From NCBI GenBank assembly GCA_910577755.1, contig CAJTNL010000014.1:1-50025 (forward strand): DNA of 50,025 nt. Direction: 5' to 3'. Origin of the DNA: an uncultured Eubacteriales bacterium. Lineage in GTDB: Bacteria; Bacillota; Clostridia; Oscillospirales; Acutalibacteraceae. A program made the translations under genes and the position numbers. Of the stretch, positions 8,637 through 16,729 are shown in pieces. Each line of letters opens with the position of its first letter. The first letter of the stretch is position 1. Under the pieces are notes generated by a model. That model ran no database searches, was not told the origin of the DNA, and saw only the letters and a list, made by a program, of their open reading frames with translations.

Positions 8637-9845
8637 TTAATAAACTCTCTCAACACGTGCGGAAGAGAATATATCATTAAAATTGTTTCCTACCCAATTA
8701 GTAGAGGATGTTAGAACCAAAGACTTTCCTTGGCAGTTAGCATGTTCATAAAGCGTAACTTTATAGCCGTGTGTAACTAGAACTGATGAAACTGAATCAT
8801 TGCCGACGCTACCCCAATCCCAGTAATTGCTTACCCCTAATGGCAACGTGACTTTATCTCCGGAATAGTCACCATCTTTATAAAGAGTCACGGAATAATT
8901 ATCAGCATTATATTTTGGAAGTTTAATAGATGCCATAATTGGCGCATGATCACTAGCATCTCTATCAGGCCATACGTCTTTTTCAACAACGAACCGACCG
9001 GTAATTCGTGCAGGTGTGGTCGCATAAATATTATCTATTTTCCACTCAGGTACAGACGGAAAATTGTAAGATGGAGCATTCCAAATATTTTGAAGAAAAT
9101 AAAAAGCAGGGATCGTTCCAGGAACTGCATTCATGTCGCCTATATAAAGAACGGTAAAAACACCTAAACGGGCTGCCAATAACTCTGTCTCTCTTTTCAA
9201 GATTCCTGCTTGTTTTCTTGCAAGATTTAAATCAAGGCTTAAGTGTGCGTTTGCAACCACTAGTCTGGTACCCGTGGCTTTATGCTCTAAAACCGATAAG
9301 GTAGCACCACGAACATTAGTCTCACCGTCTAGTTTTCCCTGTTGAAAAACATTACCATCGTGTAGCCAAATTGTCTGAGATGTTAAATGGTTAAATTTAC
9401 TTTTTTTATAGTAAATACGATTAGCATCGGGAATTGACGTATTACCATATATTGGATGAAAAAGTGTCGATGGACCAAATAAAGGATCTCCATTCACGCC
9501 ATACTCAGATTGCAAAACACTTGAGTATACTTGGCTGAAAATAATGGTTTCCTCGGATGTACCTAAAATATCAGGTGAATACTCTTGAATCATTTGAACT
9601 TGCCTTGGAGCACGAACCCAAGCCTTTTGATCATGGGGTAAAGAAAAACGTTCGTGGATAGCAGCCAATTCACCCTTTACATTGTAAGACATTACTGTGA
9701 TAGATTCCTCATCTTGTACCGGAAGTCCCTTAGCACTTGCCTGCAGTGGAATGATGCCAGTAAATACACTTACCAAAAACACCATAGATAGTACAGAACA
9801 CAGCATTTTTTTCATAAAATTCCTTTTTTTACACACATTATTCAT
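8637..9845 (-). CDS. Secreted endonuclease/exonuclease/phosphatase-fold protein with beta/gamma-crystallin tail
   Basis: 402 residues from the ATG at 9845; an in-frame ATG at 9863 overlaps the AAGGAG ribosome site and is not preferred. The N terminus is a signal peptide (KKMLCSV...LQASAKG). The body is a DNase-I-like fold: 'ITVMSYNVKGE' (metal Asn), 'SPDILGTSEE' (metal Glu), 'ANAHLSLDL' (catalytic His region), 'YIGDMNAVPG' (Asp/Asn) and 'SDHAPIMASI' (terminal Asp-His). All key residues are present, so it should be an active phosphodiesterase: nuclease, sphingomyelinase or phosphatase. The last 85 or so residues are two beta/gamma-crystallin motifs ('VTLYKDGDYSGDKVTLPLG' and 'VTLYEHANCQGKSLVL'), a Ca2+-binding beta fold. 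It sits between IS remnants, suggesting horizontal origin. The substrate is unknown. Confidence 0.88.
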   Translation of the reverse strand: MNNVCKKRNFMKKMLCSVLSMVFLVSVFTGIIPLQASAKGLPVQDEESITVMSYNVKGELAAIHERFSLPHDQKAWVRAPRQVQMIQEYSPDILGTSEETIIFSQVYSSVLQSEYGVNGDPLFGPSTLFHPIYGNTSIPDANRIYYKKSKFNHLTSQTIWLHDGNVFQQGKLDGETNVRGATLSVLEHKATGTRLVVANAHLSLDLNLARKQAGILKRETELLAARLGVFTVLYIGDMNAVPGTIPAFYFLQNIWNAPSYNFPSVPEWKIDNIYATTPARITGRFVVEKDVWPDRDASDHAPIMASIKLPKYNADNYSVTLYKDGDYSGDKVTLPLGVSNYWDWGSVGNDSVSSVLVTHGYKVTLYEHANCQGKSLVLTSSTNWVGNNFNDIFSSARVERVY

Positions 9846-9867
9846 TTTTTCACTCTCCTTCATTATA

Positions 9868-9907
9868 AAGTACTATAATAAAAGCTATTTGTCAAGATAT
9901 AGTACTT
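9868..9907 (-). promoter_or_regulatory. Promoter region with 10-bp inverted repeat
   Basis: A perfect 10-bp inverted repeat (9868-9877 with 9898-9907, 20-bp gap) brackets a -35 TTGACA (9890-9895, minus strand). The best -10 at 17-bp spacing is only TACTTT (9867-9872). The layout suggests an operator around the promoter of the secreted nuclease-fold gene. Confidence 0.4.
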
Positions 9908-9966
9908 AATTTTTGCAATACCTAACAATTTAGTTTATAGTACGCAGAATATCTATTAAGCCTTAT

Positions 9967-10161
9967 TTAAAAAATGCAGTAAGATCGCCAAAGTAACCAA
10001 ATCATAACCGCTGCCATATATAGAAAAGCGAAAAAAGACTTGTTAAGTTTACCATATCTTGTAGCAACCTGGTGAAACCATTGAATCCTCCGGAAGAAGT
10101 ATTCAACGAATTGACACCCTTTGTACAGGTAATAATCTACCACCCTCAGTTCTGTCGCTTT
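9967..10161 (-). pseudogene. IS5-type transposase, C-terminal remnant (copy 2)
   Basis: Open frame of about 64 codons without a start, ending 'FHQVATRYGKLNKSFFAF' then 'LYMAAVMIWLLWRSYCIF' and a stop at 9967. The upstream part contains 'YKGCQFVEYFFRRIQWF', the conserved YxxR/K...E region of IS5 transposases, which holds the last catalytic Glu. The 5' part is gone; an in-frame stop lies at 10162-10164. Confidence 0.78.
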
Positions 10162-10278
10162 CTAATTACCTGTTAAAAACAACATCTGAAAATGTCTATT
10201 TTTAGTTATCAGCAGGTAGTAATGCTCTCACACCGAGAGTTTGCAAAAACCAGTAATTTCAAGAAATATATAGTAATT

Positions 10279-10353
10279 GCTATCGGTTGCTTGAGCAGAG
10301 TTAGCGTCACTCCTAAGGGCTAGTTGTGTATTCGATTCACGCAGGGGGCGCCA
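10279..10353 (+). pseudogene. Decayed tRNA-Arg(CCT)-like sequence
   Basis: The 3' half is tRNA-like: anticodon loop CTCCTAA, T-loop TTCGATT, acceptor strand AGGGGGC, discriminator G and encoded CCA (10351-10353). The 5' acceptor strand, the anticodon stem and one T-stem pair no longer match, so it is probably not functional. It differs from the intact tRNA-Arg at 7928 in the acceptor and T-arm, so it is not a simple duplicate. Confidence 0.45.
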
Positions 10354-10357
10354 CATC

Positions 10358-10391
10358 TGCGGTGGGCAAATTGTCCTCCGCACTTTTTTAC
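10358..10391 (+). terminator. Terminator after the decayed tRNA
   Basis: Stem TGCGG.GG/CC.CCGCA with six T residues after it, placed as expected for a tRNA transcript. Confidence 0.55.
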
Positions 10392-10495
10392 GCTGCGACT
10401 TTCCATCTTTGTAACATTGTTTCAAAACACCACGTTACTTATAATACTGATGCAAACAATTTTCCTATTAGGCTTATAAAAACAATTCCAATGCT

Positions 10496-10523
10496 TTGCT
10501 TTTCATGAAAACTTTGTTATAAT
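10496..10523 (+). promoter_or_regulatory. Promoter of the CPBP protease-tadA pair
   Basis: -35 TTGCTT (10496-10501), 16-bp spacer, -10 TATAAT (10518-10523), 62 bp before the start of the protease gene. Confidence 0.65.
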
Positions 10524-10585
10524 GGCAGTAACATTTACTATGTAGAAATGATGATTATATTCATCTAATAGAAAAGAGGTATCCC

Positions 10586-11581
10586 TTGAAGAACACACCA
10601 TTATACCAAATACCAAATCTCTCGTTTCGCTATGAAACTCCTGCACGTTCGTTAAGAAAAACATCTAATAAAGTTGGATTTATGTTATGTGCTACCGTTG
10701 CTGCTATATATCTGATTTCTTTTGGGGCTCAATTATACTTAATTGGCATCGGCTACCGGTCTGGATTACCTAAAGAATCTGTTGCTGTTTTAAACTATCT
10801 GTTCAGTGGTATGGTAGGCTTGTTAAGTATGGCAATACCTGCTGTTTTGCTAATGCTAATTTGCCGCATCCACCTTTCAAATACAATTGTTTCTCATCGA
10901 GTTAAGCCTTTAAAGGCAATTTCGTACTTTTTTATTGGAACAGCCGTTTGCCTTCTAGCTAACTTTCCCGCAAATTGGATTTCTTTGCTATTTCAAAGCT
11001 TTGGCTTTCAAGGATCACCTCCGTCCATTCCAGTAGTACATTCTGCGCCAGCCTACATTATGAGTTTTTTAACAACCGCCGTCATTCCTCCCTTTGTCGA
11101 GGAGTTTCTATGCCGCGGTATTATTCTAAGCTGCTTTCGTAAATACGGAGATACATTTGCCGTTATTGCTTCCGCTTTTTTATTTGCTCTGCTTCACCGT
11201 AATTTTGCACAAATTGTCTTTGCGTTTATCTGCGGTCTGGCATTAGGTTTGGCTTTGGTCAAAACTAACTGCATATGGATTCCGACTGCCATTCATATGC
11301 TTGTTAACAGCTTCTCTGTTTCTTTAAATATCATACGCTCTCATTTTAGTATCGCTGTTTATGCCGCCGTATTTTATATATTTATACTAGTATTCGTCCT
11401 CGCCGCTCTGTTTTCAGTATTATATCTGGTGCTCAAAAGAAAAGAAATTGCCGCCCCCATTCCAAAAATTTTGTCCTTTAGAAGTTCCATGGGGAATTTA
11501 TTTGCAAACCCTGGTATTCTGATTTTTACCGGAGCGTGTATTCTGTTGTCGATAGCCAATTTAGGTATATTCCCAACATGA
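10586..11581 (+). CDS. CPBP-family intramembrane metalloprotease
   Basis: 331 residues with about eight hydrophobic segments. It carries the CPBP/Abi signature: 'PPFVEEFLCRGII' (EExxxR, about residue 170), 'FALLHRNFAQ' (FxxxH, about 204) and 'WIPTAIHMLVN' (HxxxN, about 236). These residues bind the metal in type II CAAX protease relatives. Some relatives process peptides or give bacteriocin self-immunity; the substrate here is unknown. Translation starts at TTG 10586 behind AGAGG. The stop overlaps the tadA start (ATGA), so the two are translationally coupled. Confidence 0.85.
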   Translation: MKNTPLYQIPNLSFRYETPARSLRKTSNKVGFMLCATVAAIYLISFGAQLYLIGIGYRSGLPKESVAVLNYLFSGMVGLLSMAIPAVLLMLICRIHLSNTIVSHRVKPLKAISYFFIGTAVCLLANFPANWISLLFQSFGFQGSPPSIPVVHSAPAYIMSFLTTAVIPPFVEEFLCRGIILSCFRKYGDTFAVIASAFLFALLHRNFAQIVFAFICGLALGLALVKTNCIWIPTAIHMLVNSFSVSLNIIRSHFSIAVYAAVFYIFILVFVLAALFSVLYLVLKRKEIAAPIPKILSFRSSMGNLFANPGILIFTGACILLSIANLGIFPT

Positions 11582-12060
11582 TAACATACATGAAGCAAGC
11601 CTTATCTCTGGCAAGGGAAGCAGCAAAAGAAGGCGAGGTACCTGTAGGCGCCGTAGTGGTAAAGGACAGAACAATAATTGCAACCGGCAGAAATCGCCGA
11701 GAACAGAATAAAAATGCAATTTGTCATGCAGAGATAGAAGCAATTGATAAAGCCTGCAATATTTTGGGCGGCTGGCGGCTATGGCAATGTGAGTTATATG
11801 TTACGCTTGAACCCTGCCCCATGTGTGCCGGTGCAATCATAAACGCACGCATACCAAAAGTGATTTATGGTGCAAAAGACGCTAAGGCGGGCTCTTGCGG
11901 CTCAGTAGTAAACTTGTTTGAACTGCCGTATAACCATAAACCAGAAGTAATTGGCGGTATCATGGAGGAAGAATGCCGTTTACTGTTACAAAACTTTTTT
12001 CGTTCCCTGCGTATGAAAAACGCTTCCAAACCAAAATGGAAACCACCACAAGTACTATAG
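11578..12060 (+). CDS. tadA: tRNA-specific adenosine deaminase
   Basis: 160 residues from the ATG at 11578, which overlaps the protease stop; the frame is open further upstream but that part lies inside the protease gene. The zinc deaminase motifs are present: 'CHAEIEAID' (HAE, about residue 50) and 'EPCPMCAGAI' (PCxxC, about 80). It deaminates A34 to inosine in tRNA-Arg(ACG). The last five codons and the stop lie in the left arm of a 61-bp palindrome, so the C-terminal residues PPQVL are encoded by palindrome DNA. Confidence 0.95.
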   Translation: MITYMKQALSLAREAAKEGEVPVGAVVVKDRTIIATGRNRREQNKNAICHAEIEAIDKACNILGGWRLWQCELYVTLEPCPMCAGAIINARIPKVIYGAKDAKAGSCGSVVNLFELPYNHKPEVIGGIMEEECRLLLQNFFRSLRMKNASKPKWKPPQVL

Positions 12061-12106
12061 AAAGAGGCGGACACTAGGTGTCCGCCTCTTTCTATAGTAC
12101 TTGTGG
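12046..12106. repeat. 61-bp perfect palindrome / bidirectional terminator
   Basis: Two 29-bp arms (12046-12074 and 12078-12106) match perfectly around a 3-nt loop. The core (AAAGAGGCGGACAC and its complement) is an ordinary bidirectional terminator between convergent genes. The outer 15 bp extend the pairing back into the tadA coding end. Confidence 0.9.
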
Positions 12107-12115
12107 TCCAAATTT

Positions 12116-12793
12116 TCATTTATCTTTCTGCTGTTGATTTTTATAATCATCAAAAAATTGATCCCAATCCACTTCTTCTGTTTCTGCTTTATCACCATAC
12201 TTCAATAAAAATTCCATATCTTGCTTCGCATCTGCCGTTTCTTTACTCGGCATCTGCGTCGATTTTGCTGTTGCTTTTCCTTGCTGCTCTTGCCTGCTCT
12301 CTATTTTGGTAATCTGCTCCTTAAAAGAATCTCCCCGCCTGAGCGTTACTTCTTTAGTATAATCCGTATCATGCAAAGATGCATCATGTGATTCTGCCGG
12401 CCTTTTTATATGTTTATAAATAAACTGTGAGTAAATAAAAAATGCAATGCCCAATATACCTAAACCTACTGCAATACATCCCCAAATAAAAATACTATGT
12501 TGACCAATACCATTTGCTAAAGGAGAGTTCAGTACCGGTGTACCCTCAGTTGTTTCATTAATTGTGTGTGAGTTTTCTTCAGACGATACGTTGAGTAATG
12601 CGTCCCAATCCTGAGAGCTCAATATCTCAGATTCATCATCTTCCGCCGTATTGGAAGAAATATTGTTTGTTCTAGGTTTTGACACCATTCCCCCGGTTGC
12701 AAAGACTGCTGTTGACAGCATACAAATGACTGTAAGTACAGTAATAAAGGCAATTGCAATATGAACATTTGCCTTATATTGATTGAATCTCAT
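12116..12793 (-). CDS. Membrane protein with signal-anchor, Ser/Thr/Asn-rich ectodomain and charged tail
   Basis: 225 residues from the ATG at 12793; further upstream in-frame ATGs lack a ribosome site. An N-terminal hydrophobic segment ending in 'STAVFATGG' looks like a cleavable signal. An about 70-residue polar outside part rich in Ser, Thr, Asn and Glu follows, then a helix ('HSIFIWGCIAVGLGILGIAF') and an about 95-residue cytoplasmic tail with many charges ending 'DWDQFFDDYKNQQQKDK'. No domain is recognised. A second protein with the same plan lies at 20040-20612. It follows the rsmI operon by 180 bp and may be cotranscribed or independent. Confidence 0.6.
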   Translation of the reverse strand: MRFNQYKANVHIAIAFITVLTVICMLSTAVFATGGMVSKPRTNNISSNTAEDDESEILSSQDWDALLNVSSEENSHTINETTEGTPVLNSPLANGIGQHSIFIWGCIAVGLGILGIAFFIYSQFIYKHIKRPAESHDASLHDTDYTKEVTLRRGDSFKEQITKIESRQEQQGKATAKSTQMPSKETADAKQDMEFLLKYGDKAETEEVDWDQFFDDYKNQQQKDK

Positions 12794-12972
12794 GAAAATA
12801 TCCCATCCTATTATAAAACATTGATTAACTGTCATATATGTAACGGCTATGTACATGACATATGGTCTATCCTATCACTTTACCAACAGAATTACAACAA
12901 TATAATATCCATTTTTCACTTTTTTACCCTTCGTTTACATATCTAATCCGTATACTCTGCTATAAAAGTCTA

Positions 12973-13797
12973 TTAGGAATTGAGCAAACGATAAATTTCT
13001 CCCTTTTTACAGCTTGTCTCCTTAGCAGCTTTTTTAGCCGCTTCCGAAGCTGACAGACCCTCCTCCATATAAACTTTAGCCCGTTGAGCCGCTTCCTCTA
13101 CCGTCGGTATAGTCTCATTTTGTTCAGATGCACCCTCAATTACCAAAACCAGCTCACCCTTAACTATTGCCTGTTCATAACGCTGTGCCGCTTCCTGTAA
13201 TGTCGTACGAATAATCTCTTCATGAATTTTGGTAAGCTCCCGTACGATTACAATATTTCTATCACCCCACGCTTCAAGCATGTCATTCAAAGTTGCAGAC
13301 AATTTGTGGGGCGCCTCATAAAACACCATGGTTCTGCGCTCATGTTTCACTTCCTCTAAATGCTCTTTACGCCCTTTTTTATTCATACTTAAAAAACCTT
13401 CAAAAGTAAAGCGTCCTGTGGGCAAACCCGCCACTGCCAAAGCAGAAATAACTGCTGTAGGTCCTGGTACTACATAAACAGGAATACCACGCTGTGCACA
13501 CTGTGCCACCAGCAGCTGCCCCGGATCAGAAATAGCCGGCATACCAGCATCGGAAACCAGCACGCAGGTTTCCCCTGCTTGTATCCTTGTGCAAATCATA
13601 TCGCCACGCTCTATTTTATTATGCTCATAATAACTAACCATGGGCTTTTTAATTCTAAAATGATTAAGCAATTTTATAGTTACACGTGTATCCTCAGCTG
13701 CAATAAAATCACATGTTTTTAAGGTCTTAATTGCTCGCGGAGAAAAGTCAGACAAATTCCCTATAGGCGTACCCACCACTATCAGTTTTCCTTCCAA
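12973..13797 (-). CDS. rsmI: 16S rRNA (cytidine1402-2'-O)-methyltransferase
   Basis: 274 residues, normal length. SAM-dependent tetrapyrrole-methylase-fold enzyme that 2'-O-methylates C1402 in the 16S decoding centre. Motifs: 'VVGTPIGNLSD' at the N terminus, 'AAEDTRVT', 'VSDAGMPAISDPG' and 'VPGPTAVISAL'. It starts at TTG 13797 with GAGGGAG just inside the end of trmN6, only 6 bp away, so coupled. The position beside trmN6 and ricT matches Bacillus yabC. Confidence 0.95.
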   Translation of the reverse strand: MEGKLIVVGTPIGNLSDFSPRAIKTLKTCDFIAAEDTRVTIKLLNHFRIKKPMVSYYEHNKIERGDMICTRIQAGETCVLVSDAGMPAISDPGQLLVAQCAQRGIPVYVVPGPTAVISALAVAGLPTGRFTFEGFLSMNKKGRKEHLEEVKHERRTMVFYEAPHKLSATLNDMLEAWGDRNIVIVRELTKIHEEIIRTTLQEAAQRYEQAIVKGELVLVIEGASEQNETIPTVEEAAQRAKVYMEEGLSASEAAKKAAKETSCKKGEIYRLLNS

Positions 13798-13803
13798 TAT
13801 CTG

Positions 13804-14550
13804 CTACTCCCTCCGCTCTTTATAATCACCGTATATACGCATCATTTCTTCTGAAAAACCACCATCTATCGCTTCTATCAGGAGAGTAGGTTCTACTGTC
13901 ATACCACATCGTCCCCCTTTTCGTCCCTCCAGCAAGAACAAACTAGGCGCTTTAGACAAACGCTGTTGCACCAAACGCAGTCGTTTTGGCTGTATGCCTG
14001 CTTTCTCCATAGAATACATCACATCATATAATCGCTGCGGACGCTGGCACATGCAAAGCTTACCACCGTATCTTAATAATTTTGCCGCAACACAGCAAAT
14101 ATCATCGGCTGTACAGGCACCCTCATGTCTAGCGATTCGCTTGCTTTTATCAAAACTTAGTAAGCCGCTACCTGCCTCTTGATAAGGCGGATTACAAGCG
14201 ATTAAATCTAACTCACAGGTAAAGGGAACCACGCCTGCCTTTAACGTAGTTAAATCCTGATGTACTAAGGTAATTTGATCTTCCAAATTGTTTCCTCGCA
14301 GCGTTTTTTCCACCAGCATGCAAGCGTTCTCTTGTAGTTCAACGGCAAAAATATGCTTTGGCATGTAAGTGTTACACCAAATTAAAGGAATGGTTCCACA
14401 TCCTGTTCCAAAATCAGCACAAACATCCTTTCTGCGCGGAGATGAAAAGTGTGCTAATAGAATTGTATCCGTATTAAAACAATGCTGTTTTGATACGAGA
14501 ACAGCATATCTTGATGAAATAGGCTCCCACCGCACATCGTTTAATTTCAT
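13804..14550 (-). CDS. tRNA1(Val) A37 N6-methyltransferase-like protein
   Basis: 248 residues, ortholog-like to B. subtilis YabB/TrmN6. SAM motif 'DFGTGCGTIPLIW' (about 46-58) and the amino-methylase signature 'IACNPPYQ' (about 117), which places the target adenine. It is expected to make m6A37 in a tRNA. It is in the conserved order between ricT and rsmI. Confidence 0.9.
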   Translation of the reverse strand: MKLNDVRWEPISSRYAVLVSKQHCFNTDTILLAHFSSPRRKDVCADFGTGCGTIPLIWCNTYMPKHIFAVELQENACMLVEKTLRGNNLEDQITLVHQDLTTLKAGVVPFTCELDLIACNPPYQEAGSGLLSFDKSKRIARHEGACTADDICCVAAKLLRYGGKLCMCQRPQRLYDVMYSMEKAGIQPKRLRLVQQRLSKAPSLFLLEGRKGGRCGMTVEPTLLIEAIDGGFSEEMMRIYGDYKERRE

Positions 14551-14633
14551 ATATTACACTCCTTACAGTTATATATTTCTCTTACAGAAAAAAGGCGATG
14601 CTTATAGCACCACCCTTTTGTTCCGTAGCACAA

Positions 14634-14804
14634 TTATACCGGTTGCGGAGCATCTACCGGACAAACCTCTGCACAGACACCGCAATCAATACATAAGTCC
14701 GGATGAATGACATAAATTTGATCACCCTCTGAAATAGCGGTTACAGGACATTCTGCCTCACAAGCACTGCAAGAAATACACTCTGTCTGAATGTGATATG
14801 CCAT
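14634..14804 (-). CDS. 2[4Fe-4S] ferredoxin
   Basis: A 56-residue protein with two CxxCxxCxxxCP motifs ('CISCSACEAECP' at about 9-20 and 'CIDCGVCAEVCP' at about 38-49): a clostridial ferredoxin binding two [4Fe-4S] clusters, soluble, carrying electrons. Start ATG with GGAGGTG eight bases upstream. It is inserted between ricT and trmN6, where B. subtilis has yabA. It could serve PFOR (34333-37887) or supply electrons or clusters locally to the Fe-S protein RicT (inference). Confidence 0.93.
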   Translation of the reverse strand: MAYHIQTECISCSACEAECPVTAISEGDQIYVIHPDLCIDCGVCAEVCPVDAPQPV

Positions 14805-14915
14805 TTTGAGACACCTCCATACCTAACTTTATTAATTTTATCATAGTTCTACAAAAAATCAATACAAGACGGCTGTATTTAAATATGAAACATACTGTAT
14901 CATAATATAACAAAT

Positions 14916-15785
14916 TTAGTTGTTTTCCAGCCCTTTAAGCTGCTCCAATTCTTCTTTATTTACCCGAATATGACCATCTTTTATCACTTTTATATCTTTA
15001 ACATGAAACGTCATCGGCGCTGCGTCTCGCGCTTTATCTAAACGAACCGTTATTTGACCAGTTAATAAGTTCTGGTCAATAATGGTACCTTTCCCGTCTG
15101 GTGTTGATACAACTGCATTAATTTTCGGCATGGTACGCAACAAATCGGTATAAGCCTCCTGCTCAAACTTCAAACAACACATCAAACGACCGCAAGTTCC
15201 TGAAATTTTTACAGGATTTAAAGATAAACCTTGCTCTTTCGCCATTTTAATAGAAACCGGCTGAAAACCGCTTAAAAATGTGGAGCAGCAAAACGGCTTG
15301 CCGCATACACCTAGTCCGCCTAGCATTTTAGCTTCGTCACGCACGCCGATTTGACGCAGTTCAATACGAGTGCGAAAAATAGATGCTAAATCTTTTACCA
15401 GTTCACGAAAATCCACGCGTCCATCTGAAGTAAAGTAAAACAGAATTTTACTGCCGTCGAAAGTATAAACTACATCCACCAACTTCATATCCAGTCCATG
15501 CTGCGCTATTTTTTTCACCGCAATCTCAAAGGCCTGCTTTTCTTTTTGATGATTCTCCTCTACCTTTTGTAAATCTTCCTCAGTTGCAATACGAATCACT
15601 TGTTTTAACGGTTGTATTAAGTTTTCATCAATAATTTTTCTACGCTCCAGTACAACTTTTCCACATTCAATACCTCTTGAGGTTTCCACAATAACCATAC
15701 TATCCTTGTATACGTTTTCATCAACCGGATCAAAATAATATATTTTTCCTGCATCCTGAAATCGGACGCCAACTATTTCTGCCAT
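14916..15785 (-). CDS. ricT: PSP1-domain protein RicT (YaaT)
   Basis: 289 residues from the ATG at 15785 with a GGGAGGA site; the frame is open upstream, but that part overlaps the end of holB. The PSP1 C-terminal domain carries 'CGKPFCCSTF' and 'CGRLMCCLKFE', the Cys pairs that bind the [4Fe-4S] cluster in the B. subtilis RicA-RicF-RicT complex, which aids RNase Y mRNA processing, sporulation and competence. RicA and RicF are not in the window. It is downstream of holB by 31 bp. Confidence 0.93.
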   Translation of the reverse strand: MAEIVGVRFQDAGKIYYFDPVDENVYKDSMVIVETSRGIECGKVVLERRKIIDENLIQPLKQVIRIATEEDLQKVEENHQKEKQAFEIAVKKIAQHGLDMKLVDVVYTFDGSKILFYFTSDGRVDFRELVKDLASIFRTRIELRQIGVRDEAKMLGGLGVCGKPFCCSTFLSGFQPVSIKMAKEQGLSLNPVKISGTCGRLMCCLKFEQEAYTDLLRTMPKINAVVSTPDGKGTIIDQNLLTGQITVRLDKARDAAPMTFHVKDIKVIKDGHIRVNKEELEQLKGLENN

Positions 15786-15816
15786 GTTATTCCTCCCATA
15801 CCTGCCGTATGTTATA

Positions 15817-16698
15817 TTATCTGCCAACAGCCGCACGCAGTTTTGTGCACAACGTCGTTACTAAAATTCCCATATTTGCATGAAAAACCATTGCATCCTG
15901 CGCTTGTCTAATAATCTCCAAAAGCTGAAATAATTTTACCTGTGAAATTTTACGGCATAACTGCTCTACCTGCTCCTTGTGAGAAGACATAAAATACGCC
16001 CCTCCTGCACGCTGCACGCAAGCGTCACGGAATATCAGCATCAACTGTTCCAGTACAGCCTCCAGCATTTCTTTATCTTTTATCAGTGGCGCTGTCACCT
16101 GTAATACTTCTATTTCCTGTACACTGAGCAAAGCCTGCGCAATTTCCCCTGCAATACGCTTTGCTTCTGAACTTTGCACCGGATCGCTCTCCAGAGTAAT
16201 AATTTGCGCACGGGAACAAATGGTTTGCAGCAAACTTCGTGCTGTATCACAAGTAAGAATAAACACCGTTTCTGCAGGAGGTTCTTCCAACACTTTGAGC
16301 AAAGCATTTTGTGCTTCAGCCGACATGCTTTGCGCCCGTAACAACAAATATATTTTAAAACCTCCCTCTTGGGAGCGTATATATGCATCACTGCGAACCG
16401 CACGAATCATATCGACTTTAAAGGAACGGGGAGCCATTCCCCCCTGTGCTGTATAAATATCGGGGTGTGAACCGGCTTTTGCTTTCACACAGCCTCCGCA
16501 TACACCGCAAGGCACATCCGTATCTGAACAACACACCATAGCGGCAGCCAGCGTTTGCGCCAACCGTTCAGTTTTTTCACAATCACCCTCTATGATCAAA
16601 GCCTGCGGTATACGATGATGCTCAAACATCACATTTAGCGCTTGTACAATTCTCTGTGAAACACCGAAAGCCTCAAAATTCAATATACCCAAGCCCAT
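15817..16698 (-). CDS. holB: DNA polymerase III delta' subunit (clamp loader)
   Basis: 293 residues. AAA+ clamp-loader subunit with 'CGVCGGCVKAKAGSHPDI' (four-Cys zinc site; the first Cys comes shortly before), 'EAQNALLKVLEEPP' and sensor 1 'CSRAQIITL'. The P-loop is degenerate ('EGDCEKTERLA'), usual for delta'. The ATG at 16698 is only 2 nt from AGGGAG; a TTG two codons later gives better spacing and may be the true start. It stands between the decarboxylase and ricT; the usual neighbours tmk and darA are absent. Confidence 0.93.
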   Translation of the reverse strand: MGLGILNFEAFGVSQRIVQALNVMFEHHRIPQALIIEGDCEKTERLAQTLAAAMVCCSDTDVPCGVCGGCVKAKAGSHPDIYTAQGGMAPRSFKVDMIRAVRSDAYIRSQEGGFKIYLLLRAQSMSAEAQNALLKVLEEPPAETVFILTCDTARSLLQTICSRAQIITLESDPVQSSEAKRIAGEIAQALLSVQEIEVLQVTAPLIKDKEMLEAVLEQLMLIFRDACVQRAGGAYFMSSHKEQVEQLCRKISQVKLFQLLEIIRQAQDAMVFHANMGILVTTLCTKLRAAVGR

Positions 16699-16729
16699 AT
16701 CTCCCTTTCAATCACTAAGCTATAGTTAT

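Larger units (their letters stand above)
8213..10161. mobile_element. Pair of inverted IS5 remnants enclosing a secreted-protein gene
   Basis: Two truncated IS5-type transposase 3' ends face each other (8213-8362 plus, 9967-10161 minus) around the single gene at 8637-9845. The shape is that of a decayed composite transposon, or of two independent insertions. No terminal repeats or target duplications could be identified, so mobility of the unit is inferred only. Confidence 0.45.

Noticed and set aside
7928..10353. The two tRNA-Arg(CCT)-like sequences as attL/attR of one inserted element
   Set aside because: Their acceptor and T-arm sequences differ, so they are not copies of one attachment site, and no integrase lies between them.
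10228..10425. 65-codon minus-strand frame with 'PLRESNTQLALRSDANSAQ'
   Set aside because: Antisense of the decayed tRNA; same kind of artefact.
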